Of a stretch of 64,000 nucleotides of DNA, positions 10,135-19,200 are shown one piece after another. The DNA is from Chitinophagaceae bacterium (GTDB taxonomy: Bacteria; Bacteroidota; Bacteroidia; Chitinophagales; Chitinophagaceae). The DNA lies in NCBI GenBank assembly GCA_017307755.1, contig JAFKGQ010000021.1:103202-167201 (forward strand), given 5' to 3'. The notes below the pieces were generated by a model that did no database searches, was not told where the DNA came from, and was given only the letters and a program-made list of their open reading frames with translations. Made by a program: the position numbers and the translations under genes. How positions within the stretch are numbered: the stretch's first letter is position 1; every line of letters starts with the position of its first letter.

Positions 10135-13100
10135 ATGAAACACCGGATACTGTTATTGATTGTCGGACTGACATCGAACTTTGTGTATGGACAGCCGATG
10201 CGCAAATTGGTGGAAGATGATCTTGTATTTGCCGAAGGGCAATATAAAACCCTCATGCAAAAACTGCCGCCAGGACAGATGCCACGTACCTATGATAAGA
10301 CAGCGGATACGCTGGTGACCAGCGGGTCGGACTGGTGGTGCAGCGGGTTTTATCCGGGCTCCCTTTGGTACTTGTATGAATATTCCCATGACCCGGCGTT
10401 CAAACAGGAGGCTGAACAAAGGATGGAGATCATAGAGCAGGAGAAGAACGATCGCAGCGACCACGATCTTGGTTTCAAATTGATGTGCAGCTATGGAAAT
10501 GCATACCGGATCACCGGGGACCCCGTTTATAAGAAAGTGTTGCTCGATGCCGTACAGTCGCTGATCTCCAGGTTCCGGCCATCCATCCGGAGCATCCAAT
10601 CCTGGGACTCTTCTTCCCGGTACCGTTGTCCCGTCATCATCGACAACCTGATGAACCTGGAATTGCTGGAATGGGGCGATCCCTATGATACGATGGCGAT
10701 CCAGCATGCCAATACGGCGATGCGCAACCATTTTCGGAAAGACTATAGCACCTGGCATGTAGTGGACTATGACCTTCATACAGGCGAACCTTCCCGTAAG
10801 ATCACCCGTCAGGGTGCAGCAGATGGTTCCACCTGGAGCAGGGGAGAAGCATGGGCCCTGTATGCCTATACCATGTTGTATCGCTATACCCGTGATCATT
10901 CTTACCTGTCGCAGGCGGAACATGTCGCCCATTTTATTTTGAGCCATCCCCGGCTGCCCGCAGACGGAGTACCGTATTGGGATTTTGATGCTCCGGGTAT
11001 TCCCAATACATACAGGGATGCCTCTGCCGCCGCAATCATGGCTTCCGCCCTTCTTGAGCTGGGACTTTATACGAAGGCCGTCAATAGTGCCCGTTATGTC
11101 AGCGCCGCGGAAAAAATGTTGCGGTCTTTATCCTCGCCAGCCTACCGGGCCGCCCCGGGGACAAACGGCGGCTTTTTATTAACGCATAGCGTAGGCGCTC
11201 TTCCTTTTGGATCAGAAGTAGACAAGCCCCTGACGTATGCCGACTATTATTTTCTGGAAGCATTGTTGCGATATCGGAATTGGTGGCTCGACAGCGTGCG
11301 TTCTTCCCCATCGTCCCCCGAGCCCCGCTACCTCACCGACACCATGAAGTTCTATGATGGCCGAAGCCTTACCGTCACCGGCCAGTTCCATAACGAAAAT
11401 AACTACCATCGGCTGCCTCAAAAGTATAAGGGAGTCGTAAGGGATCCCGTATGGGGGGAAAGCCTGTCGGCAGCCGGGATATCGATCCGTTTTAGAACAA
11501 ATGCGGCGACTTTGCGTCTCAGATGGAAACTGGCCGAATATATAAAGTCATGGAACCTGAACTCCGCGGGGGGAGATGGTTTGGACCTGTATGCTCATAC
11601 GGAAAAAGGCTGGCAATATGTCAATACGGCGCTGGCGAAAGATACGATCAACGAGTTTACCCTTTTGCGAAACAGCGAACCCGTCTACCGGGAATATCTG
11701 CTAAACCTTCCCCTGTACAATTGTGTAACAAGCCTATCCATCGGGGTCAATCAATGGGCGGTCATGAGCGAGCCGTCGGAAAGATACCTCCTGGATAAGA
11801 AACCAGTCGTCTATTATGGCAGCAGCATCGCCCAGGGGGCGTCGGCCAGCCGCCCTGGTCTGGCCTACACGAATCTGATGTCACGCCGCCTGGATAGGAG
11901 CTTTATCAACCTGGGGTTCAGCGGGGAAGGCACTTTTGATGAGTCCGTCGGACAGGCTATGTCGGAGATCGATGCTGCCCTGTATGCCATCGACTGTACG
12001 CCTAACTCAAAGAAGGAGATCATTTATGATCGGACCGTTGCGCTTGTGCGTCAACTAAAATCCAGGAGGCCGGCAACACCCGTGCTCTTGATCGAAGGGT
12101 ATTATTATGACGATGTCGCCTTTGAGAAGGACCGCAATTCGAATATCGATGCCAAAAGAAAGGAACTTCGCCGTGCATATGACACATTGATACGGGCGGG
12201 GATAAAAGGATTGTATTATAAGACGGGGGATGGTCTGACAGGTCATGACCACGAGGGTACTGTGGACGGCGTACATCCGAATGACATCGGTATGCTACGC
12301 TTTGCGGACCAGATGCAGCCGGTGATAAGCAGCATTCTTACAAAACATCCATCCAACACGTCCGTCAACGAATACTATACCCTGGATGACTTTGCCTCCG
12401 TAAAGAAGATCGACGCGCATGTTCATCTCACGGACGAGGTGGACACGGCCTTTGTACGGCAAGCTGAAATGGATAATTTCCGGCTGCTGAACATTAATGT
12501 ATATGCCACAAATGGCACGCCGCTGGAAGAACAGCAGGACTTTGCACTGCGCGAGATACGGGCTTTCCCCGGCCGGCTGGCGTATGCGACGGCCTTTTCG
12601 TTAAAGCATTTTAATGACACTGGCTGGCAGCGGGAAGTGATCGCAGGGCTGGAACGCTCTTTCTCGCTCGGCGCCGTCGCCGTAAAGGTTTGGAAAAATG
12701 TGGGAATGGAATTGAGAGACACAAGTGGTAATCTGGTCCTGATCGACGATCCCCGTTTTGACACGGTGCTGGATTTTATCGCGAAAAAGGGTATTACGCT
12801 GATTGGCCATCTGGGCGAGCACAGGAACTCATGGCTGCCCCTGGACAAGATGACGGTGAAAGGCAACAGGGACTATGCAGCAGCTCATCCCCAGGAATAC
12901 ATGTACCTGCATCCGGAACGCCCATCATATGCCACTTATATCCGTGCCAGGGATCATATGCTGGAAAAACATCCGGACTTGACCTTTGTAGGCGCCCACC
13001 TGGGAAGTCTCGAATGGAGTGTGGATGAACTGGCCAAACGCCTGGATAAATATCCAAATATGGCCGTGGACCTCGCAGAACGTATCTCTCATCTGCAATA

Positions 13101-13416
13101 CCAGGCCCTAACTCAATGGCAGAAAGTGCATGATTTTTTTATAAAATACCAGGACAGACTTATCTACGGAACAGATATGCGCAACGAGGCCATGGACGTT
13201 GTGAACGAACACATAACAGGGTATGAGGGGTTGAAAAAACATGCGCATGAAGTTTGGCTGCGGCATTGGCGTTTTTTTACGACCGGTGGCGCAATGTCCG
13301 TACCCAAAGTACAGGGAGTGTTCAACGGGATGAGGCTGCCACGACAGGTAGTGGATAAAATCTATTTTAACAACGCATTGAAATGGTACCCCGGGCTGTC
13401 GGGGAAGATCAATTAA
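10135..13416 (+). CDS. three-enzyme fusion: GH88 + SGNH hydrolase + amidohydrolase_2
   Basis: I start at the ATG at 10135, which gives a signal peptide (MKHRILLLIVGLTSNFVYGQ); a TTG at 10120 would add five residues and overlap the SusD stop. The protein is 1093 residues. Residues 20-390 match GH88 unsaturated glucuronyl hydrolases (DHDLGF, IIDNLMNLELL, GAADGSTWSRGEAWALY). Residues 400-540 resemble the GxDLY domain that precedes some SGNH esterases (GGDGLDLY). Residues 550-735 form an SGNH hydrolase (YGSSIAQG, nucleophile Ser, and DGVHPND with Asp and His). Residues 755-1093 are an amidohydrolase_2 barrel (KIDAHVH, GAHLGSLEW, YGTDM). Together they predict removal of a 4,5-unsaturated uronate, an ester and a third group opened by a metal-dependent hydrolase. 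The frame is continuous. Confidence 0.88.
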   Translation: MKHRILLLIVGLTSNFVYGQPMRKLVEDDLVFAEGQYKTLMQKLPPGQMPRTYDKTADTLVTSGSDWWCSGFYPGSLWYLYEYSHDPAFKQEAEQRMEIIEQEKNDRSDHDLGFKLMCSYGNAYRITGDPVYKKVLLDAVQSLISRFRPSIRSIQSWDSSSRYRCPVIIDNLMNLELLEWGDPYDTMAIQHANTAMRNHFRKDYSTWHVVDYDLHTGEPSRKITRQGAADGSTWSRGEAWALYAYTMLYRYTRDHSYLSQAEHVAHFILSHPRLPADGVPYWDFDAPGIPNTYRDASAAAIMASALLELGLYTKAVNSARYVSAAEKMLRSLSSPAYRAAPGTNGGFLLTHSVGALPFGSEVDKPLTYADYYFLEALLRYRNWWLDSVRSSPSSPEPRYLTDTMKFYDGRSLTVTGQFHNENNYHRLPQKYKGVVRDPVWGESLSAAGISIRFRTNAATLRLRWKLAEYIKSWNLNSAGGDGLDLYAHTEKGWQYVNTALAKDTINEFTLLRNSEPVYREYLLNLPLYNCVTSLSIGVNQWAVMSEPSERYLLDKKPVVYYGSSIAQGASASRPGLAYTNLMSRRLDRSFINLGFSGEGTFDESVGQAMSEIDAALYAIDCTPNSKKEIIYDRTVALVRQLKSRRPATPVLLIEGYYYDDVAFEKDRNSNIDAKRKELRRAYDTLIRAGIKGLYYKTGDGLTGHDHEGTVDGVHPNDIGMLRFADQMQPVISSILTKHPSNTSVNEYYTLDDFASVKKIDAHVHLTDEVDTAFVRQAEMDNFRLLNINVYATNGTPLEEQQDFALREIRAFPGRLAYATAFSLKHFNDTGWQREVIAGLERSFSLGAVAVKVWKNVGMELRDTSGNLVLIDDPRFDTVLDFIAKKGITLIGHLGEHRNSWLPLDKMTVKGNRDYAAAHPQEYMYLHPERPSYATYIRARDHMLEKHPDLTFVGAHLGSLEWSVDELAKRLDKYPNMAVDLAERISHLQYQALTQWQKVHDFFIKYQDRLIYGTDMRNEAMDVVNEHITGYEGLKKHAHEVWLRHWRFFTTGGAMSVPKVQGVFNGMRLPRQVVDKIYFNNALKWYPGLSGKIN

Positions 13417-13426
13417 AATCACCTCT

Positions 13427-14656
13427 ATGCCCGGAAACTATCGCTGGCGTATTTGTTTACTTCTTTTTGCGGCCACAACGATCAATTATATCGACCGGCA
13501 GATCTTTGGTCTGCTGAAGCCGGAGTTGGAGAAGGTGTTCGGCTGGACAGAAACGGATTACAGCAGGATCGTGATGGCTTTTACAGTCTGTTATGCAGGT
13601 GGTCTTTTGTTCTATGGGAGGGTCATCGACCGTATAGGCACCCGGTTAGGCTATACGATTTCGGTAGCAGTATGGAGCACAGTGGCGATGCTGCATGCGG
13701 CCGTCAGAAGTGCGGTGGGGTTTGGGTTCGTCCGGGCGCTCCTGGGTCTTGGTGAATCGGGGAATTATCCCGCCGGAGTCAAGACGGTAGGCGAGTGGTT
13801 TCCTCCCAGGGAAAGGGCGCTGGCCATTGGCATTCTGGACTCGGGCTGCAATATTGGGGCTTGTGTCGGTCCATTGCTTGTCCCCTGGATCCTGGCGGCC
13901 TATGGCTGGCAGGCAGCCTTTGTAGTCACCGGTTCATTGGGTTTTATCTGGCTGATCGTCTGGCTGCGTGTGTACCGGTCACCGCCGGCAAAGCAACAAG
14001 AACCAACAGCCGCCCCGGTAACCCATTTCACCTGGGGAAGATTACTGCGCCTCCGACAGACCTGGGCTTTTATCATTGGGAAATTCTTTACCGACCCTAT
14101 CTGGTTCTTTTTTCTGTTCTGGCTCCCTTCGTACTTTAGCGCCCATTTTCACCTGGATCTCCGCAAACCAAGTTTACCCCTCGTCATCGTTTATGGAGGT
14201 ACCATGATCGGAAGTCTGGGCGGTGGTCAACTCTCCTCCTGGCTTATCAAAAAAGGCTGGCCGGTCTATAAGGCGAGGAAAACAGCCCTGCTGGCGGCGG
14301 CGGCATGTGTGATACCGATCATTATCACCCGCTATACCACCGACATCCGTGTCGTGGTTGCCCTTATCAGTTTGTCTGCGGCAGCCAATCAAGCCTGGAG
14401 CGCCAATATTTTTGCCATCGTACCGGACATGTTCCCAAAGACAGCGATCAGTTCAGTAGTGGGGCTGGGCGGGATGGCAGGCGCCATCGGGAGCTTTCTC
14501 TTCCCCATTTTTATTGGGTTTATCCTGGACTATTATAAGAATGCCGGTAATATTGTGGCCGGGTATAATATTATTTTCCTTGTTTGCGGGAGCTCTTTTC
14601 TCCTGGCTTGGGTCCTTATCCATTATGTCATACCTAAAATGGAAAAGATACAATGA
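13427..14656 (+). CDS. MFS transporter, hexuronate/anion:cation symporter type
   Basis: The 409-residue protein has about 12 membrane segments and the signature of the ACS branch of the major facilitator superfamily: NYIDRQIFGLLKPELE at the start and LGLGESGNYPAGVKTVGEWFPPRERALAIG around residue 105. ExuT-type members carry glucuronate or galacturonate with protons. Location directly after the GH88-containing fusion supports uronate uptake across the inner membrane. The next gene starts within its stop codon (ATGA overlap), which indicates translational coupling. Confidence 0.85.
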   Translation: MPGNYRWRICLLLFAATTINYIDRQIFGLLKPELEKVFGWTETDYSRIVMAFTVCYAGGLLFYGRVIDRIGTRLGYTISVAVWSTVAMLHAAVRSAVGFGFVRALLGLGESGNYPAGVKTVGEWFPPRERALAIGILDSGCNIGACVGPLLVPWILAAYGWQAAFVVTGSLGFIWLIVWLRVYRSPPAKQQEPTAAPVTHFTWGRLLRLRQTWAFIIGKFFTDPIWFFFLFWLPSYFSAHFHLDLRKPSLPLVIVYGGTMIGSLGGGQLSSWLIKKGWPVYKARKTALLAAAACVIPIIITRYTTDIRVVVALISLSAAANQAWSANIFAIVPDMFPKTAISSVVGLGGMAGAIGSFLFPIFIGFILDYYKNAGNIVAGYNIIFLVCGSSFLLAWVLIHYVIPKMEKIQ

Positions 14657-15735
14657 AGCGACTATTATCCCTGGATTTTATGCGGGGCCTGATCATGGTC
14701 CTGCTGATGCTGGAGGCCACGGATGGATACGAGCGGTTGGCAGAAGCCGCAAAAGGGACCGTCTTTGTTCCCCTGGTCGCTCAATTGTTCCATCATCCCT
14801 GGAACGGGCTTCGTTGCTGGGACCTTATCCAGCCTGGATTTATGTTTGTCGCAGGTACGGCTATGGCCTATTCCTTACATCAGCAACAGGCGAAGGGAGT
14901 GCCCTGGCGGCAATTATTCCTAAAGGTGCTGAAACGTTCAGGCTTATTGTTGTTCTGGGGTATCTTTATCCGGATGGTACATCCGGACGGTCTTAGCTTC
15001 GAACTATGGAATGTCCTGGCCCAGCTTGCGTTTACCACTTTGCTGGCCTTTCTCATCTTTTTTTGGTCTGTCCGTCAGCAGATACTTTTTAGCCTTGGTT
15101 TACTGGTATTGACAGAGCTGTTGTATCGCTGTATCCGGGTCCCGGGATTCGACCAGCCCTTTACCGATCAACATAATGTCGGCAATTACATTGATATGCT
15201 GCTGATGCATAAGACGAGTAAAGGGGGGTGGGTGGCCATCAACTGTCTTCCAACGGCCTGCCATACGATCTGGGGGGCATTGGCAGGCAAGCTCCTGCTC
15301 TCGCAAAAGACCGGCGCTGAAAAATTGAAATGGCTGGGTCTGGCAGGGCTGGTGGTGCTGGTAGCCGGCTATGGCCTTGGCTGGACCGTTACGCCTATTA
15401 TCAAGCGGATCGCCACTTCTTCCTTTGTACTCGTTTCCGGTGGCTGGTGTCTACTGGGATTTGCCTTATGCTACTGGTGGATCGATATCCGGGGCCATCA
15501 AAAATTTGTTTGGTTTTTTTCTGTAGTGGGTGTCAATTCCCTGTTTATTTATCTTTTGATGAATACGGTCGCGGGCGGGATCAATGAATATGCGGACAAG
15601 ATAGCTGCCGGATATTTGTCCCTGATCCATGTCCCGTCGATGACGACCAGGCTGATCGCCTCCCTGCTGACCTTTCTGATGGAATGGTATATTTGCTGGT
15701 TCCTTTTTAAGAAGAAGATCTTCATTAAGATATGA
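14653..15735 (+). CDS. NagX / DUF5009-like multi-pass membrane protein (HGSNAT-related)
   Basis: This 360-residue protein has about ten hydrophobic segments and opens with MKRLLSLDFMRGLIMVLLMLEA, the pattern of the acyltransferase-like family that contains lysosomal heparan-alpha-glucosaminide N-acetyltransferase and bacterial NagX. In bacteria these genes sit beside GlcNAc or glycosaminoglycan genes, and transmembrane acetylation or amino-sugar transport have been proposed. It overlaps the MFS gene by four bases and appears to end the operon. The family is likely; the reaction is not established here. Confidence 0.75.
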   Translation: MKRLLSLDFMRGLIMVLLMLEATDGYERLAEAAKGTVFVPLVAQLFHHPWNGLRCWDLIQPGFMFVAGTAMAYSLHQQQAKGVPWRQLFLKVLKRSGLLLFWGIFIRMVHPDGLSFELWNVLAQLAFTTLLAFLIFFWSVRQQILFSLGLLVLTELLYRCIRVPGFDQPFTDQHNVGNYIDMLLMHKTSKGGWVAINCLPTACHTIWGALAGKLLLSQKTGAEKLKWLGLAGLVVLVAGYGLGWTVTPIIKRIATSSFVLVSGGWCLLGFALCYWWIDIRGHQKFVWFFSVVGVNSLFIYLLMNTVAGGINEYADKIAAGYLSLIHVPSMTTRLIASLLTFLMEWYICWFLFKKKIFIKI

Positions 15736-15751
15736 ATGGATAGTCTTTCTT

Positions 15752-15759
15752 TATATTTG
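15752..15759 (+). promoter_or_regulatory. Bacteroidota -7 promoter element (TATATTTG)
   Basis: TATATTTG fits the Bacteroidota sigma consensus TAnnTTTG exactly and is followed by CAGCC, as in many promoters of this phylum. No convincing -33 TTTG lies 19-21 bases upstream. The predicted transcription start falls at the GTG (15765) of the next gene, so that transcript would be nearly leaderless, or translation begins at a later codon. It separates the metal-efflux genes from the upstream glycan operon. Confidence 0.5.
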
Positions 15760-15764
15760 CAGCC

Positions 15765-16148
15765 GTGCGGAAGCGGGTTGCATTCATATTATTAATAATA
15801 TTTATATCAAATAGCGGAACAGTCAATCAACTGATGAGATTGCCGGTGCTGATCACCCACTTTATGGAACACCGGCAGCGGGATAGTCATATTCAGTTTA
15901 CAGAATTTCTGTCTATGCACTATTGGGGGAAAGATATCGATGACAATGATGATGACCGGGACAGACAACTCCCTTTTAGAACGATCGATACGCATCTGAT
16001 CCACACCTCTTTTGTACCGTATTCAAAGCCCATTATTTTATCACGGCGAGACGATGATGCTTTTCTAAATGTCCATTACCCCTTGATGGATGACCATCAT
16101 CTTCCTAATCCGGCGCTTTCTTCTCTTTTCCGTCCTCCACGGGCATAA
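15765..16148 (+). CDS. small Asp/His-rich protein of metal-efflux operons
   Basis: The 127-residue frame from a GTG has one N-terminal hydrophobic segment (VAFILLIIFISN), then a hydrophilic part rich in Asp and His (KDIDDNDDDRDRQ, HYWG, DDHHLPNP). Similar small proteins precede CusA/CzcA pumps in many Bacteroidota, but I know no assigned function. The acidic/His composition suggests metal contact in the periplasm, as an inference. The start is unsure: an ATG at 15834 would fit the promoter better but would remove the hydrophobic segment. Confidence 0.6.
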   Translation: MRKRVAFILLIIFISNSGTVNQLMRLPVLITHFMEHRQRDSHIQFTEFLSMHYWGKDIDDNDDDRDRQLPFRTIDTHLIHTSFVPYSKPIILSRRDDDAFLNVHYPLMDDHHLPNPALSSLFRPPRA

Positions 16149-16237
16149 CATGCTTTTCAACTCTCTTTATTTTTTCCTCAGGATGTGATCCATGCTGGGG
16201 GAGCTATTTCTCATTCACAGAAGTTAACGAAAAGGTT

Positions 16238-19200
16238 ATGCTAAATAAGATCATCGGCTTTTCCGTAAGGAATAAGCTGATAATAGGGTTATTTGTATTG
16301 GCATTAGTCGGCTGGGGCGCATTTGAGACAACAAGACTGCCGATCGATGCCGTACCGGATATAACGGACAATCAGGTACAGGTTATTACTGTCTCTCCTT
16401 CTCTGGGAGCTCCGGATGTGGAAAGGTTGATCACTTTCCCTATTGAGCAGGCCTGCAGCAGTATTTCAGGACTCAAACAGATCAGAAGTTTTTCCCGATT
16501 TGGCCTGTCCCTGGTCACTATCGTTTTTAACGATGAAACAGATGTCTATTGGGCCAGACAGCAGATAGGCGAAAGGTTGCAGCAGGTGAACCAGGATATT
16601 CCCCCGGGCATCGGTTCTCCCGAAATGGCGCCTGTATCAACGGGGCTGGGTGAAATATATCAATATGTGGTAAGACCTTTAAAAGGGTATGAGGGCAAAT
16701 ACAACGAAATGGATCTACGCACCATCCAGGACTGGATCGTAAGACGCCAGCTCCTTGGGACGCCCGGTGTAGCGGAGGTCGCCAGTTTTGGCGGAAAGCT
16801 GAAACAGTATGAGATCGCGGTCAGACAGGAGCAATTAAAAGCCTATAACCTGACCATCACGGATGTATTTTCCGCCCTGGAAAAGAATAACCAGAATACC
16901 GGCGGGGCATATATTGAAAAAGGCCCTACAGTACTCTATATCCGGAGTGAGGGACTTACTACAACTATCGGGGATATACAAAAGATCGTGGTTAAGAATC
17001 TGGACAACGGCACCCCTCTGCTGATGCGGGATGTTGCTGTTGTTCAGTATGGCTCAGCTATCCGGTATGGAGCCATGACATACAACGATAAAGGGGAGGT
17101 TGCTGGCGCCGTCGTGATGATGCTGAAGGGTGAAAACTCATCCGCGGTGATAAAAAGGGTAAAAGCGCGGATTGCCGAGATCCAGAAAATGTTGCCGGAA
17201 GGGGTGGTCATAGAGCCCTTTCTGGACAGGACAAAAATGGTCAATAATGCCATTAAGACGGTGGAAACAAACCTTATGGAAGGCGCCCTGATCGTCATTT
17301 TTGTTCTCGTATTCTTCTTAGGTAATCTACGGGCCGGCCTCATCGTTTCATCAGTGATCCCCCTATCCATGTTGTTTGCCATTATCCTCATGAACAAGTT
17401 CGGGGTTGGCGGCAACCTGATGTCGCTGGGGGCCATCGATTTCGGACTGATAGTGGATGGATCGGTGATCGTAGTAGAGGCCATTCTTCACCGATTCTCT
17501 CACTCTAAACATTTCAGGAATATCGCCGGGCTTAGCCAGGAAGAAATGAATACGGAGGTGAGCGTATCCACAGGCGCCATGATCAAGTCGGCGGTGTTTA
17601 GCCAGATCATTATCCTGATTGTTTACTTCCCGATCCTTTCTCTGCAAGGTATTGAAGGAAAAATGTTCAAACCGATGGCCTTCACCATCGCGTTTGCTAT
17701 TTTGGGCGCTTTTATCTTATCGGTGACGTACGTGCCGATGATGGCAGCGTTATGTCTGAAGAAAAAGATATCACATCATCTGACGCCAACGGATAAGATG
17801 ATGGTCTGGCTCGAAAAAAGGTATCAGCCATTGTTGAGCCGCGTGTTGCGATTCCCCAAGTCCGTCATCATTACTACGATGGCGCTTTTCGCCCTTGCTG
17901 TAGTGATACTGGGAGGCATGGGAGGAGAATTTATTCCTCAGCTGGAAGAGGGCGATTTTGCCGTAGAAACCCGGTTGTTAACCGGCAGCAATCTGAACAA
18001 TACCATCCATTCCACTCAACAAGCCTCCAGGATCCTGCTGGAAAAATTCCCGGAGGTCCAAAAGGTGGTGACCAAGATCGGCAGCGCTGAAATTCCCACC
18101 GACCCCATGCCTTTTGAAGCAGGGGATATGATGGTGATCCTGAAGGACAAAAAAGAATGGACTTCAGCCAGAACCTTTCCTGAACTGAGCGAAAAAATGA
18201 CGCAGGCATTGGAGGATGTGCCCGGGATCTCGGTAGGGTTCCAGTTCCCGGTGCAAATGCGCTTTAATGAGCTGATGACAGGAGCGCGTCAGGACGTTGT
18301 ATGCAAAATATTTGGCGAGAACCTGGATACATTGACGAGCTATGCACACCGTCTTACAGATATTATCCGAACTGTAAACGGGGCGGTTAACATTTACGAG
18401 GAACGGGTTACCGGTATGCCGCAGGTGGTCATCAAATACGATAGGGATGGTATGGCAAAGTATGGCTTGAACGTCAGCGATATCAACCGCGTGGTGAACA
18501 CCGCATTTGCGGGCCAGGTAGCTGGACAGGTATACGAAGGAGAAAAACGCTTTGATATGGTGGTCCGTCTGGCGGGAGATGCACGTAAAACCGTGGGAGA
18601 TGTAGAGAACCTGATGGTCCCGACCCGGCAAGGCATGCAGATACCTTTGTCTTTTGTCGCAAGCGTAAAAGAAATAGAAGGCGTGAACCAGATCCAGCGT
18701 GAGAACACAAAGAGGAGAATAATCGTAGGGTTTAATATCAATGGCAGAGATGTACAATCTATCGTACAGGAACTGCAGCAAAAAGTGCAGCAGCAGCTTG
18801 CCATATCACGCGAGTATACCATCGTTTATGGCGGATCGTTTGAGAATATGACCGCCGCCAAAGAGCGATTGAGTATTGTAGTGCCTATAGCGCTTTTGCT
18901 GATCTTCCTGTTGCTGTACTTCGCATTCGGATCGGTGAAGCAGGGGCTGCTGATCTATACTGCCATTCCACTTTCTGCAACAGGCGGTATCCTCGCGCTG
19001 TGGGTGAGGAATATGCCCTTTAGTATTTCCGCCGGCGTAGGTTTTATCGCTTTGTTTGGTGTTGCTGTGTTAAATGGCATCCTGCTGGTTTCAGAGTTCA
19101 ACCGGTTGAAAAAAGAAGGCTGGGATGACGTAAAACGGATCGTTATCCATGCTACCAAGTCAAAATTGAGGGCTGTGCTAATGACGGCACTGGTCCCTTC

